Source of the DNA: an uncultured Kouleothrix sp.
Lineage (GTDB): Bacteria > Chloroflexota > Chloroflexia > Chloroflexales > Roseiflexaceae
Assembly (NCBI GenBank): GCA_937858455.1
Contig: CALLYN010000926.1
Span: forward strand, 1-7,604
Direction of reading: 5' to 3'
Length of the DNA stretch: 7,604 nt
Positions 1-5,722 of this stretch are shown here, piece by piece; position 1 is the stretch's first letter, and each line of letters opens with the position of its first letter. The notes under the pieces were generated by a model that saw only the letters and a list, made by a program, of their open reading frames with translations, did no database searches and had not been told where the DNA came from. Position numbers and translations under genes: made by a program.

Positions 1-876
1 GACCCCGCGCGCGCGCGGCGGTTTGCGGCGCGCCACGGCATTCCGCACGTCCACGCCTCCTACGCCGCGCTGCTGGCCGATCCGGCGATCGACGCGGTGT
101 ATATTCCGCTGCCCAACAGCCTGCACGCCGAGTGGAGCCTGCGCGCGCTCGCGGCCGGCAAGCATGTTCTGTGCGAGAAACCGCTGGCGGCCAATGCCCG
201 CGAGGCCGAGCAGCTGGCGCGCGCCGCCGAAACGGGCGGCCGCCTGCTCGTCGAGGCCTTCCACTACCGCTACCATCCGCTGGCCGCCCGGCTGCGCGCG
301 ATCCTCGCCAGCGGCGAGATCGGCCAGGTGCGGCGGATCAAGACCGAGTTCAGCGTGCCGCTGCTGCGCCCAAGCAGCATTCAGTTTCGCTACGATCTGG
401 CCGGCGGCGCCGCGATGGACGTGGGCTGCTATGCGATCAACCTGCTGCGCTTTCTCGCCGGCGCCGAGCCGCAGGTGGTGTCGGCACGCGCGCGCCTTTT
501 TCGCCCCCAGGTCGATAGGCTGATGCGCGCCGAGTTTGCGTTCGCGGATGGACGCAGCGGGGCGGTTACCTGCGCGCTGCTTTCGGCCCGGCTGCTGCGC
601 GCCAGCGCGCTGGTGCACGGCAGCGCCGGCACAATGCGCGTCAACTTCCCATTTCTGCCGCACTATTTCCACTCGATCGCCGTTGAGACGCCCGGCGCCG
701 TGCGCCACGAGCGCCTTGAGGGCGATACAACCTACACCTACCAGCTGCGCGCCTTCGCTGCGGCAATTCGCGGTGGCGCGCCGGTGCTTACGCCCGCCGC
801 CGACGCGGTTGCGAACATGCGCCTGATCGACGCCTGCTACCGCGCGGCCGGTTTGCGCCCGCGCGGCTCTGCCTGA
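1..876 (+). CDS. Gfo/Idh/MocA-family NAD(P)-dependent oxidoreductase (5' partial)
   Basis: The frame is open from the first base, so the start and the N-terminal Rossmann glycine motif lie outside the window; 291 residues remain. Seen: AVYIPLPNSLH (32-42) followed by CEKPLA (58-63), the family's EKP signature with the catalytic/cofactor-contacting lysine at residue 60, then EAFHYRYHP (85-93) and GGAAMDVGCYAINLLRFL (136-153). The last block is the conserved D-x-G-x-H-like active-site segment, here with Cys-Tyr where many members have His. Full members are about 320-390 aa, so only about 30-60 residues should be missing. The family oxidises or reduces sugars, polyols and related compounds in the cytoplasm; the substrate cannot be told from this fragment. 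No partner gene follows on the same strand, and the next gene converges on it. Confidence 0.93.
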   Translation, partial: DPARARRFAARHGIPHVHASYAALLADPAIDAVYIPLPNSLHAEWSLRALAAGKHVLCEKPLAANAREAEQLARAAETGGRLLVEAFHYRYHPLAARLRAILASGEIGQVRRIKTEFSVPLLRPSSIQFRYDLAGGAAMDVGCYAINLLRFLAGAEPQVVSARARLFRPQVDRLMRAEFAFADGRSGAVTCALLSARLLRASALVHGSAGTMRVNFPFLPHYFHSIAVETPGAVRHERLEGDTTYTYQLRAFAAAIRGGAPVLTPAADAVANMRLIDACYRAAGLRPRGSA

Positions 877-927
877 TCTGCCCACTTATACGCCGCCTGC
901 CCCGCGCGGGATTTCCGGCATAAACAA

Positions 928-951
928 GGGGCCGGCGCATTGCCCGGCCCC
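928..951 (-). terminator. Intrinsic terminator of the cytochrome c gene
   Basis: An 8-bp perfect GC stem (GGGGCCGG 928-935 with CCGGCCCC 944-951) surrounds an 8-nt loop, 22 nt beyond the cytochrome stop codon. Read on the minus strand it is followed by TTGTTTATG, a U-rich tail; on the plus strand no U-rich tail follows. This points to minus-strand termination, although the hairpin lies between two convergent genes and could also block plus-strand read-through. Confidence 0.7.
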
Positions 952-972
952 CTGGTCGCTCTGGCGAACGTC

Positions 973-1878
973 TTACTGCGCCCCAGTCGGCTTGGCCGGG
1001 ATTGTCTTCAGGTACAGGTACATCGCCCTCAGATCATCGTCGGTGAGGCGGCCGAGGTATTTGAATGGCATGAATGTGCTGAGCTGCTTGCCGGCCGGGT
1101 TGGTGCCGGTGCGGATCGTTTTGACGAAGTCGGCGTCGGTCCAGCCGCTGATCTCGCCGCCCGGCGTGATATTCGCGGCCGGCGGGGTGTTCGGCGGCGC
1201 GCCAGTGATCGGCCCGCCCGAAAGCGCCTTGTTGTGGCAGTCGGCGCAGCCGCCGACCGTTACCAGGTAGCGGCCGTTGCTGACCGTGGCGCCGTGCGGC
1301 AGGTCGGCCGGCGGCGGGGCGCTATGGTCGATGCTCTCGGCCGCGAGCGCGTCGATCTGGCCTGCGGCGAACAGCACCCGGCCAAGCAGCTGCACCTCGC
1401 TGGAGCCGGGCACGTTGTCTACTGGCGGCACGCTTTTGACATACGCGATGATCGCGCCGAGGTCGGCCGCGCTGAGGTGGTTGAAGTTCTGCGAAGGCAT
1501 GATCAGCAGCGGCTGGCCATTCGAGCCAACCCCATGGCGCAGCGCGCGCACCCAGTCGGCAGTGCTGAATGTCGCACCCACGCCACCTTTGCCCGATGTC
1601 AGGTTGGCCGAGACGGCGCGCACGATCCCAGGCGCGTTCAAGAACTCGCGGCCCGCCAGGTTGTCGCCGTGGCAGTCGACACACTGGCCGATTGTGGTGA
1701 CGAGGTATTTGCCGCGCGCCAGGCTCGCGGCGTTGGTGGGGATGTCGATCTGCTCGTCGGCGATCTGGTAGGTCTTATTCAGCCGCGCGTTGCTGGCAAT
1801 ATACGCAGCGGCAAGGGCGATCAGCATCAGGCCGACGATTGCGCCAATGCCTATGCCAACCCAGCGGAAGATACGCAT
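973..1878 (-). CDS. Membrane-anchored diheme cytochrome c
   Basis: 301 aa. A hydrophobic segment at about 7-28 acts as an uncleaved anchor or signal, placing the rest outside the cytoplasmic membrane. There are two class I cytochrome c domains: heme motif CVDCH at 66-70 with likely axial Met127 (LLIMPSQNF), and CADCH at 211-215 with likely axial Met270 (STFMPFKYL). Each half also ends in the typical helix (DLGAIIAYVKS at about 139-149; DDLRAMYLYLKT at about 281-292). The ATG is chosen because GGAGG lies 7 nt upstream (1886-1890 on the minus strand). The protein should pass electrons between a membrane or periplasmic dehydrogenase and an oxidase, like the cytochrome subunits of alcohol or aldehyde dehydrogenases. 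No dehydrogenase subunit is adjacent, so its partner is unknown. The gene is monocistronic, with a terminator behind it. Confidence 0.92.
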   Translation of the reverse strand: MRIFRWVGIGIGAIVGLMLIALAAAYIASNARLNKTYQIADEQIDIPTNAASLARGKYLVTTIGQCVDCHGDNLAGREFLNAPGIVRAVSANLTSGKGGVGATFSTADWVRALRHGVGSNGQPLLIMPSQNFNHLSAADLGAIIAYVKSVPPVDNVPGSSEVQLLGRVLFAAGQIDALAAESIDHSAPPPADLPHGATVSNGRYLVTVGGCADCHNKALSGGPITGAPPNTPPAANITPGGEISGWTDADFVKTIRTGTNPAGKQLSTFMPFKYLGRLTDDDLRAMYLYLKTIPAKPTGAQ

Positions 1879-2172
1879 CGAGATTCCTCCAGATGGTTTC
1901 AGTTCTGTTCTGTGAAACTATGCGATCTGGGCAGCGTGCCTGGATGAGCCTGCTGTGTTGCTGCTGCCGGGTGGCCGCGCTCGTGCGGCCGCCCCTGCTT
2001 ATAGAGCAATCACCACAGATAATACAGATTGCATAGATGATCATCGTGCCTACGCCAACAACTGGCGTGAATTGAACAATCTGTATCTGCACGCTCTATC
2101 AGACGTTTGGGCCGCACGCGGGGTTACTGGCGCGTTTGGGCATCATCCGCCCTGCTACAGCCAGTCCGCACC
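1879..2172. other. Gene-free stretch upstream of the cytochrome c gene
   Basis: About 290 bases with no convincing coding sequence. It must contain the cytochrome promoter (reading minus), but I find no clear -35/-10 pair. A short inverted repeat GTTTCA/TGAAAC (1896-1901 and 1913-1918) lies 18 nt upstream of the cytochrome start codon and could be an operator. The rest is dominated by the nested inverted repeat listed separately. A short open frame across 1955-2176 runs through that repeat and has no coding look. Confidence 0.5.
2001..2099. repeat. Nested inverted repeat (possible structured RNA or small interspersed repeat)
   Basis: Outer arms ATAGAGC (2001-2007) and GCTCTAT (2093-2099) enclose a perfect 10-bp inverted repeat ATACAGATTG (2022-2031) / CAATCTGTAT (2077-2086), which can extend to CAGAT/ATCTG if a 3-nt bulge is allowed. 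Inside these lie a perfect 10-bp palindrome GATGATCATC (2036-2045) and a hairpin ACGCCA/TGGCGT (2052-2057 and 2063-2068, loop ACAAC). The left arm also shows a 9-nt period: ACAGATAAT, ACAGATTGC, ATAGATGAT from 2015. The region is more AT-rich than its surroundings. Interspersed ACAGATT-type repeats with this period are, from memory, common in some bacterial genomes. Whether this is such a repeat or an RNA is not decided by one copy. Confidence 0.6.
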
Positions 2173-2201
2173 TTGACATGAGCGCGCATGAATGCTAGAA
2201 T
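2173..2201 (+). promoter_or_regulatory. Sigma-70 promoter of tRNA-Arg
   Basis: A perfect -35 TTGACA (2173-2178), a 17-nt spacer and -10 TAGAAT (2196-2201) preceded by TGC, an extended -10. Predicted transcription would start near 2208, about 16 nt before the mature tRNA. This is the strongest promoter in the window, as expected for a stable RNA gene. Confidence 0.85.
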
Positions 2202-2223
2202 CGAGCTGCCTCAAAATTGGCGT

Positions 2224-2300
<77 letters not shown>

Positions 2301-2354
2301 CTGGCCTGAGCAGCGCAGCAATGCATGCGCTGGGCGCTTGAAAATAGTGCACTA

Positions 2355-2398
2355 AACGAGCGGAGCGCGGTAGAATTTTCTACCGCGCTCCGCTTGTT
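2355..2398 (+). terminator. Strong hairpin terminator downstream of tRNA-Arg
   Basis: A 20-bp stem (15 bp perfect, GCGGAGCGCGGTAGA 2360-2374 with its complement 2379-2393, then 5 more pairs including one G-U) closes on the 4-nt loop ATTT. Downstream on the plus strand is TTGTTGTAT, a partly U-rich tail that overlaps the stem base. It lies 55 nt beyond the tRNA. A weaker hairpin, CAGCGCA/TGCGCTG (2311-2317, 2326-2332), lies between and may be a 3' trailer processing structure. Confidence 0.65.
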
Positions 2399-2446
2399 GT
2401 ATCGAGCGCTCGCAGCAGCGCGGCAGGCGCCTGGCAGCTTGCTCGC

Positions 2447-2519
2447 TTTCGGTTTGAGATGCCTGCCCGGCGAAGCCGGGCAGGCATCTCAAACCGAAAT
2501 TTCGGGGGCGGCGAAGCCG
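2447..2519. repeat. Two-hairpin intergenic repeat, copy A (probable bidirectional terminator)
   Basis: The first hairpin is a perfect 25-bp inverted repeat (2447-2471 with 2475-2499) with a GAA loop. After the stem comes TTTCGGGGG and a short second hairpin CGGC-GAA-GCCG (2509-2519). It sits between the tRNA transcript (+) and the small membrane-protein gene (-), 20 nt beyond the stop of the latter, so it can stop transcription from either side. The segments CGGGCAGG-CATC and TCGGGGGCGGC recur in the same order in copy B at 4158-4235. Confidence 0.7.
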
Positions 2520-2538
2520 TACGGCTATGCGCCCGCGC

Positions 2539-2934
2539 TTATTCCTGTGGCTCGCCTGCGGGCGCCACCGTTCGCGCCAGCGAGATCAGGCCGAGCGCGA
2601 TCAGCACAAACGCGCCGACGGGCAGCCACGGCACGTTGATCGCGGCGAACAGCGCGATGCCGACCGGGATGGCCGCGAAGCCAACAAACGTTGCGGCGGC
2701 GGCGGCGACCTGCCCGCGGCGCGCGAGCTCGGCCGCCGAGGCCGCGCCGATTACCAGCATGATCCCCGGCCACCACCAGCCGGTCAGCGCCAGCATCCCC
2801 AGCCCGACCAGGAACACCCCACCGGCGATTGAGCCGCCGCCGACGCCGTACCGCGCCGCGCGCCGCGCCTGCCGCTGGCTGCGCCGCTCAGCTCGGTCGT
2901 CCAGGCGCGTGGTTTCATTTGGGTTTGTGTTCAT
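2539..2934 (-). CDS. Small integral membrane protein of unknown function
   Basis: 131 aa; I do not recognise the family. A charged, Arg-rich N-terminus (about 1-30, with RAERRSQRQARRAAR at 14-28) is followed by four likely membrane segments at about 35-53, 55-70, 77-99 and 103-120, separated by a short ARRGQ turn. The tail is short and acidic. The positive N-terminus suggests it stays in the cytoplasm. The ATG is supported by AAGGAGG 5 nt upstream on the minus strand. The gene stands alone: the CPBP gene runs away from it on the other strand and a hairpin repeat follows its stop. Its composition matches its neighbours, so there is no sign of transfer. That it is a real gene rests on the ribosome binding site, the hydrophobic pattern and the length. 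Confidence 0.8.
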   Translation of the reverse strand: MNTNPNETTRLDDRAERRSQRQARRAARYGVGGGSIAGGVFLVGLGMLALTGWWWPGIMLVIGAASAAELARRGQVAAAAATFVGFAAIPVGIALFAAINVPWLPVGAFVLIALGLISLARTVAPAGEPQE

Positions 2935-3069
2935 CGCTGCCTCCTTGTTGTGCCGTGCGTTCTGTATGGCGCCAGCATAGCGCGGCGCGCGGCGCAGCGC
3001 ATCTACCGGCAGGTAGAGGCGCGGATAGAGATTGCGCGGCTGCCGCTGGCGGCGGATCTCTACCTCAGG

Positions 3070-3115
3070 CTCTATCGCGCGATAGAGGCGGCGCAGCAGG
3101 GCAGCGGGCTATACT
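3070..3115 (+). promoter_or_regulatory. Candidate promoter with 18-bp palindromic operator upstream of the CPBP gene
   Basis: A perfect 18-bp palindrome, CTCTATCGCGCGATAGAG (3070-3087), lies 22 nt before TATACT (3110-3115), a good -10 match. There is no recognisable -35; the palindrome is centred about 43 nt before the predicted start near 3122, a position typical of activator sites. Related TAGAG words occur upstream: a TCTACC/GGTAGA hairpin at 3002-3017, GATAGAG at 3024-3030 and CTCTACC at 3057-3063. No regulator is encoded nearby. Confidence 0.4.
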
Positions 3116-3156
3116 TGCCGCATTGAAGCGAAGCACTGAGGCGAAAGGAAGCAACC

Positions 3157-3918
3157 ATGCACTCTGCAATCAAGCGGCTGATGCTCGAGCGGCCCATGAT
3201 CTTTACGGCGGCGATCACGATCGGCTGGCTGGCGATTGGCCTGGGCAGCGGGCTGCTGCTGCCGTGGGCGCTGCCGAGCATCGATGTCGGCGCGGTTCGG
3301 GCGCTCGGGCAGATCGCGCTGGCGCTGCTCGCGGCGGCCCTCGCCGTGCGGATCGGCTGGCGCAGCTTTGAGCCGGCGGGCGGCCAGGTACGCAACGCAG
3401 GGCTGCTGGCGCTGCCGGTGCTGTTCGCGGCGCTGCCGCTGGCCGCCGGGCTGCGGATCGAAAGCTGGGGCTCGTTTGCGTTTCTCGTGTTCATGGAGCT
3501 GGTGGTCGGCTTCAGCGAGGAGCTGGTGTTTCGCGGGTTCATCCTGCGGGCGCTGCTGCCGGGCGGCACCACACGCGCGGTGCTGGTGTCTGCGGCGCTG
3601 TTCGGGCTGGTTCACCTGGCCAACGTGGTCTACGGCGCGTCGCTGGTGGTGACGCTATTCCAGGTGGTGGGCGTCTGCGCCTTTGGCATCGGCATGGCGG
3701 CGATCGTGCTGCGCACCGGCGCGCTGTGGCCGGCCATGCTCATCCACGCGCTGTCGAACTCGGCGCTGCGCTTCAGCTATATCACGCCGCGCTGGCTGCC
3801 CACGCCGCTGATGAGCGCGATTGTGATGACGCTGATGCTGCTCTACGGCGCCGTGCTGCTGTGGCGCAGGCCGCGCACGCCGGCGGTTCAGGCGGCGCCG
3901 GCCGAAAGGCTCGGCTGA
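3157..3918 (+). CDS. CPBP (CAAX protease/Abi)-family intramembrane metalloprotease
   Basis: 253 aa, about the usual length for the family, with roughly eight hydrophobic segments. All three catalytic motifs are present: EELVFR (121-126, the E-E-x-x-x-R motif), FGLVH (149-153, F-x-x-x-H) and HALSN (197-201, H-x-x-x-N). These supply the glutamates and histidines expected to form the active site within the membrane, so the enzyme should be active. Bacterial members cleave membrane or prenylated-type substrates; some are linked to bacteriocin self-immunity. The true substrate here is unknown. The ATG is supported by AAAGGAAG a few bases upstream. The next gene starts in the last base of its stop codon (TGATG), so the two are translationally coupled. 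A palindrome and -10 box upstream may control it. Confidence 0.92.
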   Translation: MHSAIKRLMLERPMIFTAAITIGWLAIGLGSGLLLPWALPSIDVGAVRALGQIALALLAAALAVRIGWRSFEPAGGQVRNAGLLALPVLFAALPLAAGLRIESWGSFAFLVFMELVVGFSEELVFRGFILRALLPGGTTRAVLVSAALFGLVHLANVVYGASLVVTLFQVVGVCAFGIGMAAIVLRTGALWPAMLIHALSNSALRFSYITPRWLPTPLMSAIVMTLMLLYGAVLLWRRPRTPAVQAAPAERLG

Positions 3919-4148
3919 TGGCGCGCTATTCCATCCGCGTCGCCGGGCACCTGGCGCCGCGCTGGGCCGAGTGGCTGGCGGGGCTGGAGCTGCGACGCGA
4001 GGCCGATGGCACTACGCTGCTCGCCGGCTGGCTGCCCGACCAGAGCGCGCTGTTCGGGGTGCTGGCCAAGATCCGCGATCTGAACCTGGTGCTGCTGAGC
4101 GTCGAGCGCGAGCCGGCGCGCGACGCGGCTGATACCGACGCCGCTTGA
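3918..4148 (+). CDS. Small conserved protein coupled to the CPBP protease
   Basis: 76 aa, soluble, with no signal or membrane segment. The ATG overlaps the upstream stop by one base, which fixes the start and implies coupling. Seen: a beta-rich N-terminus YSIRVAGHL, then RWAEWLAGLELRREADGTTLLAGWLPDQ with the middle block DQSALFGVLAKIRDLNL (41-57) and an end LLSVERE, followed by an Ala/Asp-rich tail. The pattern W-x-x-W-x-x-G-L, D-G-x-T-x-L-x-G, D-Q-x-A-L-x-G-x-L and I-R-D-L resembles, from memory, an uncharacterised family of about 70-80 aa seen in actinobacteria and Chloroflexota. I cannot give it a function. It may be an accessory to the protease or simply share its transcript. Confidence 0.85.
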   Translation: MARYSIRVAGHLAPRWAEWLAGLELRREADGTTLLAGWLPDQSALFGVLAKIRDLNLVLLSVEREPARDAADTDAA

Positions 4149-4157
4149 TCACATTCT

Positions 4158-4235
4158 TGTTGTGATGCCCTGCCTGTCTTCGACGGGCAGGGCATCACAA
4201 CATAGAGATATCGGGGCGGCATTGCCGCCCCCGAA
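4158..4235. repeat. Two-hairpin intergenic repeat, copy B (probable bidirectional terminator)
   Basis: The first hairpin has a 21-bp stem (4158-4178 with 4182-4202) and a TTC loop. The second is GGGGCGGC-ATT-GCCGCCCC (4213-4231). The order and the words CGGGCAGGGCATC and TCGGGGCGGC match copy A at 2447-2519. It sits between the 76-aa gene (+, ends 10 nt before) and the bestrophin gene (-, stop 36 nt away). The single imperfect pair (4175/4185) is a G-U pair in plus-strand RNA but an A-C mismatch in minus-strand RNA, so the first hairpin is more stable for the plus-strand transcript. Neither side has a true U-run. Confidence 0.7.
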
Positions 4236-4270
4236 CCCCAGCATAAGCACGCGATCAGCCAGGTTGGGTA

Positions 4271-5209
4271 TCAGAACAGATAGCCGTCTTGTGCTTCAAG
4301 GCTGGGCGGCAGGTCGGCTTCGCCCAGCATCGCCCGCAGGTCGCGCTCGATCTCACGGCACGCGGCCGAGAGCGGCACATCGGTAATGTGGTTTTCGAAT
4401 GGATCCTCGTTGACGGCGCCGGTGCGCTCGATCACGGTGAACAGGAAGGCGATCACGCCGCTGAGCGGGACGACCAGCCACGGCACGCCGTCGGCCACAA
4501 GCGTTTTGGCCAGGAAGAACGGCAGCAGCACCACAAACACCCGCACGAACACGCGTGTGAAGTAATCGTACTGGCGCGGGATGGGAATAGCTTTGATGCG
4601 CTCGCACACCGCCTGCTGCGCGGCAAGTACCGCGAGCTGGCCCTCCATCTGGAAGCTATCGAAGCCTTGCAGCGTGCCGCTGGCCATGCCGTCGTAGATC
4701 CGCTGGCCCTGGCGTTTCATCAGGTAGAGCGGCTTGTTCGGCTGCTGGCGCAGCGCGGCGCTGTCGGCCGGCGGCAGAAACTGCTCGATCTCGCGCCAGC
4801 TGGCCTGGCCGCGCAGCTCAAGCCGCAGCGCGTTGGCCCAGGCAATCTGGCGGTACACCAGCTCGCGCTTGAAGGCTTCGGCCAGCTCTTCTTTGTACTG
4901 CGGCGTGTGGCGGTGCGAGTCGGTAAACGTTACCACCAGGCGGCCAAACACGCGGCTGGCGGCAGTGATGGCCGCCCACGCCTGAGCTGCCTCGCCCCAG
5001 CGCGCGAACGAGGTGTTGGCGCGAAACGCGAGGAAAATCGAAAGCGCGGCGCCGAGCAGGCCGATCGGCGCGAACGAGAGGGCGACAAAGCTCCAGCCAA
5101 GCAGCGCCACCGCAGCATAGACGGCGACTGCTACCGCTAGCGCTAGCGTCACATCCTTCCAGACATATGTGGCGACTTTGCGCGGGTCGAAGTTGCGTTT
5201 GATGATCAT
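4271..5209 (-). CDS. Bestrophin-like anion channel family protein
   Basis: 312 aa from the ATG at 5209. Bacterial bestrophins are about 290-310 aa. Family marks: N-terminal MIIKRNFDPRK, membrane segments at about 20-40 and 43-62, FRANTSFARWGEA (62-74, matching the bestrophin F-R-x-N-x-S-x-x-R-W block), a long helical middle with QQAVCERIKAIPIP (198-211), two more membrane segments at about 215-234 and 241-259, then NEDPFENHITDVPL (267-280) and LGEADLP near the end. These proteins form pentameric anion or cation channels. A GTG at 5230 would add seven residues, but its upstream sequence lacks a good binding site and the homologous start fits MIIKR; AGGA lies 12 nt before that ATG, so the start is not certain. 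The UBP-finger gene ends 46 nt upstream on the same strand, so the two may be co-transcribed. Confidence 0.92.
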   Translation of the reverse strand: MIIKRNFDPRKVATYVWKDVTLALAVAVAVYAAVALLGWSFVALSFAPIGLLGAALSIFLAFRANTSFARWGEAAQAWAAITAASRVFGRLVVTFTDSHRHTPQYKEELAEAFKRELVYRQIAWANALRLELRGQASWREIEQFLPPADSAALRQQPNKPLYLMKRQGQRIYDGMASGTLQGFDSFQMEGQLAVLAAQQAVCERIKAIPIPRQYDYFTRVFVRVFVVLLPFFLAKTLVADGVPWLVVPLSGVIAFLFTVIERTGAVNEDPFENHITDVPLSAACREIERDLRAMLGEADLPPSLEAQDGYLF

Positions 5210-5255
5210 CGCTGTGTGTGTTCCTACCACTAGGCTTAAGAAGCTGCCTGATGGA

Positions 5256-5525
5256 TCACTCGGCGGGCTCGAGCATCACCTGATCGACGTAGCACCACAG
5301 CCAGTTTTCGCCCGGCTCGAACGACTGGATCAGCGGGTGGCCGGTGGCGTGGAAGTGCTTGGTGGCGTGCTTGTTCTTCGAGCTGTCGCAGCAGCCGACA
5401 TGGCCGCAGATCAGGCATAGCCGCAGATGAACCCAGCGGTCGCCGGTCTTCAGGCAGTCCTCGCACCCCTGGGCGCTTGGCGTCACCTGCTGGATCTGGT
5501 CGAGGTGGTTGCATGGCACTGTCAT
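5256..5525 (-). CDS. Stand-alone UBP-type zinc-finger protein
   Basis: 89 aa, essentially one zf-UBP domain. Zinc-ligand candidates in order: Cys5 and His7, Cys21 and Cys24, Cys37 and Cys40, His42, Cys45, His53, His57/His59 and His63. The typical core is present: WVHLRLCLICGHVGCC (31-46), DSSKNKHATKHFHATGHP (47-64) and the final GENWLWCYVD (72-81). In eukaryotes this domain binds the free C-terminal Gly-Gly of ubiquitin. In bacteria, small stand-alone versions are widespread and their ligand is not established. The start is supported by AAGGAGAT 8 nt before the ATG. It is followed by the bestrophin gene. The MITE-like element begins 24 nt upstream of the start codon, so the native promoter may have been replaced or lost. 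Confidence 0.93.
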   Translation of the reverse strand: MTVPCNHLDQIQQVTPSAQGCEDCLKTGDRWVHLRLCLICGHVGCCDSSKNKHATKHFHATGHPLIQSFEPGENWLWCYVDQVMLEPAE

Positions 5526-5549
5526 TGTGTGATCTCCTTTATATATGAC

Positions 5550-5722
5550 TAGGACTTACGCAGTTCTGTGTTCGGCTTCCCGAAGCCGTGCATGGTACCT
5601 GCGGCAGCACGGTACTTTTTGATCATCGTGCGTCGATTTTCCGCGCTGCGCGGAAAATCGACACAACCAAAAGGAAAGTACCGCTCTGCCGAAGGCGGAG
5701 GGCGCCAACTGCGTTTGTCCTA
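5550..5722. mobile_element. MITE-like element with TA-flanked terminal inverted repeats
   Basis: The ends are TAGGACTTACGCAGTT (5550-5565) and AACTGCGTTTGTCCTA (5707-5722), inverted repeats matching at 14 of 16 positions. Taking the outer TA on both sides as target duplication gives a 169-bp body beginning GGACTTACGC, the pattern of elements moved by IS630/Tc1-mariner-type transposases. There is no transposase gene. The inside is also palindromic: GGCAG..CGGTACTTT (5603-5618) pairs with its complement at 5675-5690 (14 of 16), and a perfect 14-bp hairpin around 5632-5662 sits at the centre, so the whole element can fold into one long hairpin. A small hairpin CGGCTTC-CC-GAAGCCG lies at 5573-5588. 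Its right end overlaps the stop codon of the truncated peroxidase gene. Confidence 0.75.

Noticed and set aside
940..1947. Long plus-strand open frame opposite the cytochrome gene
   Set aside because: It mirrors the diheme cytochrome, whose two CxxCH motifs, anchor and ribosome binding site identify the real strand. Long antisense frames are normal at this GC content.
1955..2176. Plus-strand open frame of 73 codons in the gap before the tRNA
   Set aside because: It runs straight through the nested inverted repeat, has no ribosome binding site and shows no family resemblance.
2829..3371. Plus-strand open frame of 180 codons across the start of the CPBP gene
   Set aside because: It overlaps two better-supported genes in other frames and has low-complexity Arg/Ala content.
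4289..5140. Plus-strand open frame of 283 codons opposite the bestrophin gene
   Set aside because: It is rich in His, Arg and Gln and resembles no known family, while the minus strand matches bestrophin throughout.
5541..5546. ATATAT as a -10 box for the UBP gene
   Set aside because: It is too close to the ribosome binding site to leave room for a start point, and no -35 lies at the right distance.
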